From Pelagicoccus sp. SDUM812003 (lineage in GTDB: Bacteria > Verrucomicrobiota > Verrucomicrobiia > Opitutales > Opitutaceae), in the NCBI RefSeq assembly GCF_031127815.1, contig NZ_JARXHY010000002.1:124001-188000 (forward strand): a stretch of DNA of 64,000 nucleotides, given 5' to 3'. Below the pieces are notes generated by a model. The model searched no databases, was not told the DNA's origin, and saw nothing but the letters and a program-made list of their open reading frames with translations. A program made the translations under genes and the position numbers. The stretch's first letter is position 1. Every line of letters starts with the position of its first letter. Below, one piece after another: positions 52,184-60,869 of the stretch.

Positions 52184-53461
52184 ATGACTCTTTCAATACA
52201 CCGAATGCTCAAAGCAATATCCTTTCGCATCGTCGCAGGATTGGCCACGCTTCTGCTGGGCGGATGTTCTGCAGAGAAGCAGAATCACCAAGCGAAGTCC
52301 GGTGAAGATGGAGCGATCTCATACTCGAATCGAGAAGTGGGCATCCCCAGCACCGACCGGCCGTGGATTACCCATGTGAACGTGGTTGATCTCGATGGAG
52401 ACGGCTTGACTGACATCCTCGCATGCGACGCCCAGACGAACACCGTCGGCTGGATACGCCAAACCGCTAAAGGGCGCTACCACGAGCGCATAGTCGCAAA
52501 GGACCTGCCCGGACCCGTGCATGTGGAAGCGGTCGATATGGACGGGGACTCCGATCTCGATCTACTGCTCTCCTGCATGGGACAAGTCTTCCCGAACAAC
52601 GATCTTATCGGCTCCGTGATCATCCTAGAAAATCTGGGCAAGGAGACCTTCAAACGACACGACATCATCACCGACACCTACCGGGTAACCGACGTCCGAG
52701 CAGGTGACTTCACTGGTGACGGCCTGCTCGATCTAGCTGTAGGAAAATTTGGATACCAGCAAGGAGAAGTCACTTGGCTGAAAAACAACGGAGGCTGGAA
52801 TTTCGAGGAAAACGATCTATCCAGTCTGCCCGGAGCGGTCAATGTCTGTATCGAAGATCTCAATGGCGATGGCTCACTCGATATTGTAGCTATTATTTCA
52901 CAGCAGTACGAAGAGCTTCACCTCTTTGAGAATGATGGACAGGGCAGCTTTAGCGACCGAATAATCTTTGGGTCCACCAACGAAGACTTTGGAAGCAGCG
53001 GAATCAGCTTGTGCGATCTCAATCAGGATGGAAGCACTGATATCCTCTACACCAATGGCGACGGTTTCGACTACGCTCAGCCTGGCTCTCGTCCGTGGCA
53101 TGGTGTGCAATGGCTTGAAAACGATGGAAAAGGTAATTTCCAGTATCATCGGATTGCCGACTTCGCCGGAGCGTACAGCCCCGTCGGCTCAGATCTGGAT
53201 CTCGATGGAGATATCGACATTGTTTGCGTGAGCGGCTTCAACGATTGGGACAATCCAGCCTCAGTATCCATAACGGCATACATCAATGACGGAAATCAAA
53301 CATTCACTCCACAAGTCATCGCCCATACTCCAACTCATCTTGTAAGCGTCGTCGCCGCCGATCTAGAGGGCGACGCGTATCCGGAATTTGTGACAGGTGG
53401 TTTTCTCGCCTACCCGCCATGGGGGCACGTCAGCCGTGTACACATTTGGAGCAAGAGATAG
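52184..53461 (+). CDS. FG-GAP/VCBS beta-propeller lipoprotein
   Basis: A 425-residue predicted outer-membrane lipoprotein. The signal peptide ends in a lipobox (LATLLLGGC, Cys near residue 29). The rest is a run of FG-GAP/VCBS-type calcium-binding repeats with DxDGDGLxD loops: VDLDGDGLTDIL, VDMDGDSDLDLLL, GDFTGDGLLDLAV, EDLNGDGSLDIV, CDLNQDGSTDIL and SDLDLDGDIDIV, giving a seven-bladed propeller. The gene follows the TonB receptor by 227 bp, past a terminator, and precedes a TPR lipoprotein gene by eight bases. A surface role next to the receptor, such as binding its cargo, is suggested by position only. Confidence 0.8.
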   Translation: MTLSIHRMLKAISFRIVAGLATLLLGGCSAEKQNHQAKSGEDGAISYSNREVGIPSTDRPWITHVNVVDLDGDGLTDILACDAQTNTVGWIRQTAKGRYHERIVAKDLPGPVHVEAVDMDGDSDLDLLLSCMGQVFPNNDLIGSVIILENLGKETFKRHDIITDTYRVTDVRAGDFTGDGLLDLAVGKFGYQQGEVTWLKNNGGWNFEENDLSSLPGAVNVCIEDLNGDGSLDIVAIISQQYEELHLFENDGQGSFSDRIIFGSTNEDFGSSGISLCDLNQDGSTDILYTNGDGFDYAQPGSRPWHGVQWLENDGKGNFQYHRIADFAGAYSPVGSDLDLDGDIDIVCVSGFNDWDNPASVSITAYINDGNQTFTPQVIAHTPTHLVSVVAADLEGDAYPEFVTGGFLAYPPWGHVSRVHIWSKR

Positions 53462-53469
53462 ATTTTTGT

Positions 53470-54849
53470 ATGCCTTTTTCTCGAAAGCCCAATCAATTTG
53501 TAGCGTGCCTGCTCGTTTCTCTTTTTGTCTTCGGGTGCGGAAACGGACCGGACTCTCGAAACATCGACACCCCCCTTCCCGAAGCTCTCTACCACTCCGA
53601 AGTTGAAGCGGCAAAAGAAAGCTCGCTAACCCCTGAGGGAAGACTCGAAGGTCTCAAACGTCTCGCACGCCTGTACCATGCTAATGGATACCAATCAAAA
53701 GCGATTGATGTCTACCGCGAACTCTGCGAGCTCGATCCTCGAAATCCGGTTTGGCCGCATTCCCTCGCAAACCTGCTCGCAGGGTACGGTCGCTTGCAGG
53801 AAGCGCTACCGCTTCAAGCCAAAGCTGTCGAACTCGCCCCAAACGAGCGAGCCCCCAGACTCCGACTCGCCGAAATGCGCCTCAAGAATAACCAGGTCGA
53901 CCAAGCCGAAGAAATCCTTCAGTCCATCCTTGAGAGCGATCCAAATGAAAAATACGCGCTGCTCGGACTTGCTCGCTGCGACGTAGCGAAAGAGAACTGG
54001 GCATCCGCTCGAGGTCGCCTCGAAAACGCAGTCTCCATAGACCCGAATTTTACCGGAGCATGGGCCTTGCTTTCCACCGCGCTCGAGAAGCTGGGCGTGG
54101 ATCAGCTTGCGGAAATAGCGCGCGTCAAATCGTTTGGCCGATACGTCGACTTTCCGGATCCCTGGCTGAACGACCTCTGGAAAGACTGCTTCGACCCCTA
54201 CCAGCTCAGCGTGGCCGCCGCTGTCACTACCGATCGAGAACTCTCGAAATCGCTGCTCGAAAAAGCGATATCCCTCTCCCCTTCGTCAGGCGCCTACCAC
54301 CGCCAACTTGGCAATATCCATCTACAGGAGGGCGAGATGCTGGAAGCGAAAAAACGCTTTGAAATAGCGGTTGAAGCCGACCCGAAGGATGCAGAATCTT
54401 GGTCGTCACTTGTCAACGTCTTGATGCAGCTTGATGACTACAAAGCTCTGAGCCTAGCGCTCGACACCGCCCTTCCGCTTTGTCCGAACTCCGCTTACCT
54501 GCACTACATGAACGGCAGGCGCTACGCTATGGTCGGTCTCTATCAGCAAGCTCAGCGTGAATTCGAAGAATCCAAACGCATCCAGCCACACGAGGGGCGC
54601 TCCTACGTTCAGCTCGCCATGATTTCTCTGATGCAGGGAAACCTTCTCGAAGCGAAGCGCGAAGCTGAGGCTGCAATGATGCGCGAACCTTCCAATCCCG
54701 ACATTTACGTGGTGCTCGCTAAAGCTAGCATCATGGCCAAGAGGCGGGCCGAAGCGCGATTGTGGATCAGCAAGCTGATGGAGCTTCCAAATCACTCTCC
54801 TGAGGACCTCAGAATCCTTAAGGAAAATTTCGAGCAGGCATTCCGATAA
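53470..54849 (+). CDS. TPR lipoprotein
   Basis: A 459-residue lipoprotein with a lipobox ending FVFGC (Cys near residue 24) and roughly ten tetratricopeptide repeats (LARLYHANGYQSKAIDVYRELCELDPRNPVWPHSLANLLAGYGRLQEALPLQAKAVELAPNE is split here over several helices; others are LLGLARCDVAKENWASARGRLENA and LQEGEMLEAKKRFEIAVEADPKD). The ATG at 53470 begins eight bases after the propeller lipoprotein stop; an earlier start at 53419 overlaps that gene. SusD proteins are also TPR-type lipoproteins, though this one lacks SusD features. It may be a functional stand-in for SusD. Confidence 0.72.
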   Translation: MPFSRKPNQFVACLLVSLFVFGCGNGPDSRNIDTPLPEALYHSEVEAAKESSLTPEGRLEGLKRLARLYHANGYQSKAIDVYRELCELDPRNPVWPHSLANLLAGYGRLQEALPLQAKAVELAPNERAPRLRLAEMRLKNNQVDQAEEILQSILESDPNEKYALLGLARCDVAKENWASARGRLENAVSIDPNFTGAWALLSTALEKLGVDQLAEIARVKSFGRYVDFPDPWLNDLWKDCFDPYQLSVAAAVTTDRELSKSLLEKAISLSPSSGAYHRQLGNIHLQEGEMLEAKKRFEIAVEADPKDAESWSSLVNVLMQLDDYKALSLALDTALPLCPNSAYLHYMNGRRYAMVGLYQQAQREFEESKRIQPHEGRSYVQLAMISLMQGNLLEAKREAEAAMMREPSNPDIYVVLAKASIMAKRRAEARLWISKLMELPNHSPEDLRILKENFEQAFR

Positions 54850-54878
54850 ACGCCTCCTGCTACACTCCCCCTTCACCT

Positions 54879-55215
54879 ATGGGGCCCAAGGCTCCGCCTT
54901 CACGTCCCCTGCGTGCGACCATCGACGCTGCAGAGCCTACGATCATCTCAACGATCCCTGAAGGCAATGGTTTGTTCGTATCTTGTTTTTCGATACACAG
55001 GCATTCCTCCAAGTTCCCTATTCAACTGCAGGAACCAACCGTCGCTTTCACGTTGGAGGAGCTGAAGGAAAACCGCACGCAAACCTCCACCCAGCTTTCG
55101 ATGCCGTAGGCTTCAAGGATCGGCGCCATTTCTTCCGCGCGCTTTTGCATGTACTGCGTCCAGGCCGCCCGGGCAGGTCTCGGAGCTTTTGGCACGGAGC
55201 GCCACATACCGGTCA
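54879..55215 (-). pseudogene. Decayed C-terminal copy of the 59839-60759 aldo/keto reductase-like gene
   Basis: Read on the minus strand, this segment matches the last third of the intact gene at 59839-60759 over about 330 bp, at roughly three quarters identity by eye. Shared pieces include AAWTQYMQKRAEEMAPILEAYGIESWVE and FSSSNVKATVGSCS. Right after KATVGSCS an in-frame TGA replaces the Arg codon, and further on the frame shifts within the segment for IVESIEALQRRW. The N-terminal two thirds are missing. It is probably a leftover of an older duplication. Confidence 0.75.
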
Positions 55216-56001
55216 GATGGAAGCAGTGTGTCTCTGGCTTGGTTAGGAATTGCAGGCCCCCACTCGTCGCACAGAGCAAACAGTTCTCAGCGAGACGGAA
55301 GCCCTATGCGGCTGCGAACTAGAAAGCCGTCTTTCAGCTCAGACTATTTCAAGGCGGAACAATCGCTCTTGTTGACACCGGGCCCGCTCATCGAAACGCA
55401 AACCCGGAGGAGCCCTCACTTCGCTCGCATTCAGGAAATATCCAGGCTCGGACCAATCTACTACGCCAGGAGGAAATCAGCCAATCACTACAGCGCCCGC
55501 CTTGTCACCGTAAAAAGACGCCTCGTCCAGCCGAGAGAAGAAACCAGATCCCGCTTCATGCCCGACCCGATTTCTACAAACAGATGCTCAATCGAGATCA
55601 AGAATTGTATGCCAGCAAATACTTATCTTCGAAACCGCGCTTTTCCGGGGAAGACCCTCGTTATTTCACTCTAACAATAGCTTTGACTTGCCGCATCTTT
55701 TCGGTGTTTTGATTTATCGTTATTCCATTGCAAAAGACTAATTTCTACTAGTACTTAGGTTATACTTCGATTTTTCGAAACTCCCCACCCCACGCTTGAA
55801 ATATCCCTCTCCCGGCTCAGAAACCCACCGATTGAGCTAGCCTTGATAGCTTAAAGCAAATCTCTCCGCCTAGAGGGCGTCCCTTCCACTGTACCCCGTT
55901 TCGATTTAGTCATCCACATTCTACACCTTACTGATTTATCGCAACACCCCAATTTAGCGATATATTCCCCATCTCACCAGTCAGACACACAAACACAAAA
56001 T
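55216..56001 (+). promoter_or_regulatory. AT-rich upstream region of second TonB receptor, no gene seen
   Basis: The first part (55216-55680) has an open frame of 161 codons with arbitrary composition and no family match, so I do not call it a gene. The second part is AT-rich and holds TGATTTATCG at 55710-55719 and 55932-55941, a TATATT box at 55961-55966 and the leader TCAGACACACAAACAC at 55981-55996, also found before receptor 1. This is likely the promoter and control region of the receptor. Confidence 0.5.
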
Positions 56002-59000
56002 ATGAATAACAACCCATGCTACCCTTGGAAGAGCCGTTGCGGCTACTTCCTGCTGGCTTGCGCCGCCCCCTTTGCAGCGCAATTCGGCGTCGCGCAGGAC
56101 GAGGTTGACGACGAAGATGAAATCTTCGAACTCTCGCCCTTCGAAGTCACGGCTGATGACTCTGCCGGCTATCGAGCCACAGCGTCCTTGGCCGGTACTC
56201 GTATCAAAACCGACCTGAAGGACATCGCTTCGTCAATCAGCGTCGTCACCAAGGACTTCCTCAAGGACACCAACGCGACCGACAACCAGTCGCTGCTGAC
56301 CTACACCACCAATACTGAAGTTGGCGGCGTGGGCGGAAACTTCGCTGGTGTCGGCAACACCTACATCGATGGTGTGAGCGAAAGCGCCAATTTCGTAGCG
56401 CCCAACAACAACACCCGCGTGCGCGGTCTGGACTCCGCCGACAACACCCGCGACTACTTCCAGTCCGACATCCCTTGGGACTCCTTCAACGTGGAGCGCG
56501 TCGAACTTCAGCGTGGACCGAATTCCATCCTTTTCGGCATCGGCTCTCCAGCTGGCATCATCAATACCGGCATCAACCGGGCGTTCTTCGGGAACGAGAC
56601 CATAGCGGAGCTCGGTTTCGGAAGCTTCGGCTCCATCCGCACCACCTTCGATATGAATAGAACCATCATCGAAGACGAGCTCGCTGTGCGCGTGGCCCTC
56701 CTGAACGAGAACCAGAAGTACCGCCAGAAACCCGCGTTCGAAGACGACAAGCGTATTTTCGTATCGCTTCGCTACAAGCCAAGCGCCCTGCAGACCGACA
56801 GCATCTCGACCCAGATCCGAGGCACCTTCGAAAGCGGAGAAATCGAGGCGAACCGCCCCCGAGTCCTCCCGCCCCAGGACCGCATCTCACCGTTCTTCGA
56901 CCCTAATGCCATCAACAGGCAGACATGGGATCCCTACTACGCTTGGGAAGCGGGCATCATCGGCTACGCCACCACCACAATCGAAGGCGAGACTCAGAAC
57001 TACTGGACCGTGCAGTACCCTGGTCCGGGCATTCAGTCCACGGCGAACCCGATTTTCACCTTCGACAGCTACGATTCCGCCAGCCCCTCCCGCTGGGAAC
57101 AGGCCAGCGCCACGACCTTCTTCGGACTCGGGGCCAACGGTTCCTTGGACGCCGCCATTGACGGCTTCCCCTACGGCTCGAACATCGGTATCGGCAGCTA
57201 CAACGAGTTTGCGAAAAACGCCAACCAGGCGGGCGTGCCAGGTTTCGAGTCGGCCGACTCCGGCTTCTACAAGACGAAGTCGCTCACCGATGACACCGTA
57301 TTCGACTTCTTCAACGTGTTGATCGACGGACCCAACAAGAGGGAATGGCAGAACTGGGACGCTTACAACCTGTCCTGGGAGCAGACCTTCTTCAACAACA
57401 AGCTCGGTTACGAGCTCGTGCTCGACCGCCAGAAGTACGACGACGGCCAAACCCGCAATCTCAACGGCTCCTACATCTCCGTGGATATTCGCGAGAACCT
57501 CATGTACTACCCATGGTACATGGAGGATCAGGTCGTGCCGAATCCGAACGCTGGACGCGCCTTCGTCGGATCAAGCACCCGTGGAACCAACAGCGCTCGC
57601 CTCACCGATCGCGAAAACGATCGTTTGACCGCATTCGCCGACGTGGACTTCCGCGACATCATCGGTCAGGACGGGCTTGGCAAATGGCTCGGTCGCCACG
57701 TTTTCAACGCGGTCTACAGCGAAGAAACCTACGAGACGGAATCGCGCGACTGGGTACGCTACGGCGTTGAAGGCGACTGGATGGAAAACTACACCACCGT
57801 CGCTTCCAACAAAGGTCTCATCAACGGCGATACCATCGTCGACTGGATGACCTACCTCAGCGGCGACCTTCGCGGACGCAGCAGCGCCTCCGGACTCAAC
57901 CTGCCAGGCGTAACCGCAAAGCAGTCCATCGGAGGCGTATACGATATTCCGTACTTCGATTCGCACTGGGACTCCAACGTGGATCCAGGAGCGCCTTGGA
58001 CCGATGGCTCCATCATCAATGGCGAAAGCCAGGATAGCACTCAGGCCGAGAATCCGCTCAACTACGTCGGCTGGGTCTCGGAGCCTTTTAACATCCTCAA
58101 CGCCGACGCAGGCGACATCGACAAGCTGTACACGAACATCTCGAAGAATGAAGTCACCACCGAGTCCAAGGGTATCACTTGGCAGGGCAAGTTCTTCGAC
58201 GGTGTTTTGGTTCCCACCTGGGGCTACCGCGAAGACACGCAATCCCTGCGCGACGCCTCATCGTCCTCTTCCTTCCTGGATGACGGCAAGACTGAAAACC
58301 CATACGGCTACGCCCTCCCGGACCCGCGCTACCTGAAGAGCTCTTTCGAGGTCTCCGACGACAGCACGAGCTGGGGCGTTGTGCTGCATACGCCGAAGAA
58401 TATCGCCGACATGCTCCCATGGGGTACCAGCATCTCCCTCTCCTACAACGAGGGTCGCAACACTCGCGTGCAAAACCGCTTCGGATTCGGCGGAGCCGCT
58501 CTTCCCAACTCGAAGGGCTACACCGAAGACTACGGATTCGTGATCAACACGCTCGACGATCGTCTGACCTTTAAGACGACCTTCTACGAAACCACCGTCA
58601 CCGACGCGAACATCTCCAGCGTCAGCAGCGAAACTGCTACCCTCGGAAACAACACCTACTACCTCCGCAACCTCGAGGCGTGGGGCACCGCTTCCGCGCT
58701 GCTCGACCTCGCGGGACGCGAAGTACAGGCCAACCCAGATGCTTACACCGACGCGGAAAAAGGCGTTCTTGGATGGAACTGGTACTGGAACTGGGCTCTC
58801 GTCGACGGCAATTCCGTTGCCGGCGCCGAGGAATTCCCCGGAGCATGGGACGGCGCCTACAACGACGTCACCAGCGAAACCTTCCTGAACCACCCGTCGA
58901 CGGTCAAGCAGACTGCCGCAATCGAAAGCTGGCTGTCCCAGATGAACGATCAATCCTGGTTCGACGCTTACGGTTTCCCGGTCGATGTGGACCTAGCTGC

Positions 59001-59757
59001 AGCAGGCGACTGGCAGGGAGCTATCAACAGCTGGACGCCAACGTCTGGCGTTGGCGGCGTGCAACCAGCAGGCGGCGGACGCATCAACGGCGTTTGGCCA
59101 ACCGGTACCGTCGACTACGTATCCAAGGGGGTCGAATACGAGCTCCTCGGAAACCTCACCGACAACTGGTCCATCTCCGTGAACGCCTCCAAGACGGACG
59201 CCTATCAGACCAAACTCGGTGACGATCTGGTAGCCTACATCGAAGACGCGTACGAAAAGTACTCCAGCCCGGCAGGCGATCTCCGCCTCTGGTGGGGCGG
59301 CGACAACAGCCTCCGTACCTACTTCAACCAGAACATCTGGTCAGCCTACCAGTTCCAGCTCCAAACCAACGGCAAGCTCGCAGCTGAGCTTTCTCCTTGG
59401 AGCTTCAACATGGTGACCAACTACAACTTCACCGACGGCAAGTTCGCTGGCCTCAATGTCGGTGGTGGCTATCGTTGGAAAGACGGAAAGATCATCGGTT
59501 ACGGTCTAAACGACGCGAAGGACAACCTCGATATCAACAAGCCACACTGGAGCGACGACGAGCAGCACTTCGACCTCTGGGCAGGTAAGGACTTCCGTCT
59601 CACCGACGGCCTCACCTGGCGCATTCAGCTCAACCTGCGCAATATCGGCGAGGAACCCGAGCTGAAGCCTCTCAGCGTTCAGCCAGACGGCTCTCCCGGC
59701 GTATACAGCATCCAGGAAGGCATGACCTGGCAGGTGACCAACACCTTTACGTTCTAA
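56002..59757 (+). CDS. TonB-dependent receptor 2
   Basis: A 1251-residue outer-membrane TonB-dependent transporter, a paralogue of the receptor at 48381. They share NNxxCYPWKSRCGYFLLACA at the start, IFELSPFEVTAD, GTRIKTDLKDIASSISVVT, VERVELQRGPNSILFGIGSPAGIINTG in the plug, a barrel with WGRHVFNAVYSEETYETESRDWVRYG-like strands, and the C-terminal WQVTNTFTF. The barrel is about 60 residues longer than in receptor 1, with extra loops around residues 310-420. It is preceded by the same leader and followed by a terminator and a convergent aldo/keto reductase-like gene. The substrate is unknown. Confidence 0.93.
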   Translation: MNNNPCYPWKSRCGYFLLACAAPFAAQFGVAQDEVDDEDEIFELSPFEVTADDSAGYRATASLAGTRIKTDLKDIASSISVVTKDFLKDTNATDNQSLLTYTTNTEVGGVGGNFAGVGNTYIDGVSESANFVAPNNNTRVRGLDSADNTRDYFQSDIPWDSFNVERVELQRGPNSILFGIGSPAGIINTGINRAFFGNETIAELGFGSFGSIRTTFDMNRTIIEDELAVRVALLNENQKYRQKPAFEDDKRIFVSLRYKPSALQTDSISTQIRGTFESGEIEANRPRVLPPQDRISPFFDPNAINRQTWDPYYAWEAGIIGYATTTIEGETQNYWTVQYPGPGIQSTANPIFTFDSYDSASPSRWEQASATTFFGLGANGSLDAAIDGFPYGSNIGIGSYNEFAKNANQAGVPGFESADSGFYKTKSLTDDTVFDFFNVLIDGPNKREWQNWDAYNLSWEQTFFNNKLGYELVLDRQKYDDGQTRNLNGSYISVDIRENLMYYPWYMEDQVVPNPNAGRAFVGSSTRGTNSARLTDRENDRLTAFADVDFRDIIGQDGLGKWLGRHVFNAVYSEETYETESRDWVRYGVEGDWMENYTTVASNKGLINGDTIVDWMTYLSGDLRGRSSASGLNLPGVTAKQSIGGVYDIPYFDSHWDSNVDPGAPWTDGSIINGESQDSTQAENPLNYVGWVSEPFNILNADAGDIDKLYTNISKNEVTTESKGITWQGKFFDGVLVPTWGYREDTQSLRDASSSSSFLDDGKTENPYGYALPDPRYLKSSFEVSDDSTSWGVVLHTPKNIADMLPWGTSISLSYNEGRNTRVQNRFGFGGAALPNSKGYTEDYGFVINTLDDRLTFKTTFYETTVTDANISSVSSETATLGNNTYYLRNLEAWGTASALLDLAGREVQANPDAYTDAEKGVLGWNWYWNWALVDGNSVAGAEEFPGAWDGAYNDVTSETFLNHPSTVKQTAAIESWLSQMNDQSWFDAYGFPVDVDLAAAGDWQGAINSWTPTSGVGGVQPAGGGRINGVWPTGTVDYVSKGVEYELLGNLTDNWSISVNASKTDAYQTKLGDDLVAYIEDAYEKYSSPAGDLRLWWGGDNSLRTYFNQNIWSAYQFQLQTNGKLAAELSPWSFNMVTNYNFTDGKFAGLNVGGGYRWKDGKIIGYGLNDAKDNLDINKPHWSDDEQHFDLWAGKDFRLTDGLTWRIQLNLRNIGEEPELKPLSVQPDGSPGVYSIQEGMTWQVTNTFTF

Positions 59758-59784
59758 GCGGTAGCAAGCTATAGAACTCTCACG

Positions 59785-59815
59785 AAAGGCTCCTCCGTTC
59801 CGGGGGAGCCTTTTT
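59785..59815 (+). terminator. Rho-independent terminator after TonB receptor 2
   Basis: AAAGGCTCCTCC and the complementary GGGGGAGCCTTT form a stem around a short TTCC-type loop, followed by TTTTT at 59811-59815. It lies 28 bp after the receptor stop codon and can also serve the convergent minus-strand gene. Confidence 0.8.
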
Positions 59816-59838
59816 GTATCCAGAATACCTGATCCACG

Positions 59839-60759
59839 CTACATGGTCCAAGGCTCCGCCTTCACGTCCACTTCGTCCGACCAGCGACGCTGCAAAGCTT
59901 CGATGCTCTCAACGATCTCCGAAGGCAACGGCTCGATCGTATCCTGCTTTCCGATACGCAGGTATTCCTCCAAGTTCTCCACTCGACTGCAGGAGCCCAC
60001 CGTCGCTTTCACGTTGGGAAAACTGAAGGAAAACCGCATGCAAAACTCCACCCAGCTTTCGATGCCGGAGGCTTCAAAGATCGGCGCGACCTCTACCGCG
60101 CGCTCCTGCAAGTACGGCGTCCACGCCGCGCCGGGCACGTCCCGGAGCTTATGGACCGGAGCTCCGCATACCGCTCGCATGCCCACCACCGGAAAATTCC
60201 TCTCCCGTATCAGATCCCAAAGCCTGTTGTCGGCGAATCGCTGCAATGGATTGAGATAGAAAATGAAAGCGTCTATCAGCTCGTGCCCATGTCCCGACGC
60301 CAGGGCCTCGTACGGCGCCTCGGAAGTCCAAGGAAACACTTCGTAGAAGAACGAGCGCACCAATCCGTCCTCCTTGAGGCGACGCAGCTCGTCTTGCGCT
60401 TTGCCTCCCGTCGCAAAGGATTTCGCGAAATCTCCTCCAAGGCAGAGCTGCCCCACGTCGATGTGATCTACGCCCAACGGCTCTATGTTCTCTTTTATGG
60501 TATTGCGAATTTCATCGATGCTGTTGTTACCCAGCTTCACGATGAGTGGCGGCGCCTTGCTTCGATCCTCGTAGAAGGCCTTGCCCAGCGTCTCCAGCGC
60601 GTCGTCATACTGGCGGCTGGTGTGGAACCAGACGCCGGAGTCGATTGCCGCCCGAGCGATGCGCATGCGATCGCCCATCGCTACGTCGGCGTGGCCTAAA
60701 CGCGTGGTGCCATAGACGAATTTGCTGAGCGGTGGAAAGTTTCGTTTCGATTCGTTCAT
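59839..60759 (-). CDS. Aldo/keto-reductase-fold protein with altered catalytic tetrad
   Basis: A 306-residue TIM-barrel protein of the aldo/keto reductase superfamily (FVYGTTRLG at the start; LIVKLGNN; GIESWVEFCMRFSFS; ATVGSCSRVENLEEYL near the end). The usual barrel motif with catalytic Asp and Tyr reads WFHTSRQYDDA, so Asp is replaced by His. Lys is kept in IVKLG. The segment that normally has the catalytic His reads DVGQLCLGGDF, without it. Activity as a standard reductase is doubtful. It ends 23 bp from the terminator of TonB receptor 2, convergent with it, and a decayed copy of its C-terminal part lies at 54879-55215. Confidence 0.7.
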   Translation of the reverse strand: MNESKRNFPPLSKFVYGTTRLGHADVAMGDRMRIARAAIDSGVWFHTSRQYDDALETLGKAFYEDRSKAPPLIVKLGNNSIDEIRNTIKENIEPLGVDHIDVGQLCLGGDFAKSFATGGKAQDELRRLKEDGLVRSFFYEVFPWTSEAPYEALASGHGHELIDAFIFYLNPLQRFADNRLWDLIRERNFPVVGMRAVCGAPVHKLRDVPGAAWTPYLQERAVEVAPIFEASGIESWVEFCMRFSFSFPNVKATVGSCSRVENLEEYLRIGKQDTIEPLPSEIVESIEALQRRWSDEVDVKAEPWTM

Positions 60760-60869
60760 ATCCAGAGAGAGGGCTGCGAGAAGTCTTAAACCGACTCAGC
60801 AAACCCAGGCTCCGCGGACATGCAACGCCTCGACTCGCTATTACCTAAGAAGACCTTCGACGGGCGAGT

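Noticed and set aside
54879-55246. Plus-strand frames over the aldo/keto reductase remnant
   Set aside because: They are the antisense of the decayed C-terminal copy on the minus strand and mirror frames seen opposite the intact gene.
55189-55674. Plus-strand open frame of 161 codons between the pseudogene and receptor 2
   Set aside because: It begins inside the pseudogene match, has arbitrary composition rich in Arg and Ser, and shows no domain or ribosome-binding site; it is not supported as a gene.
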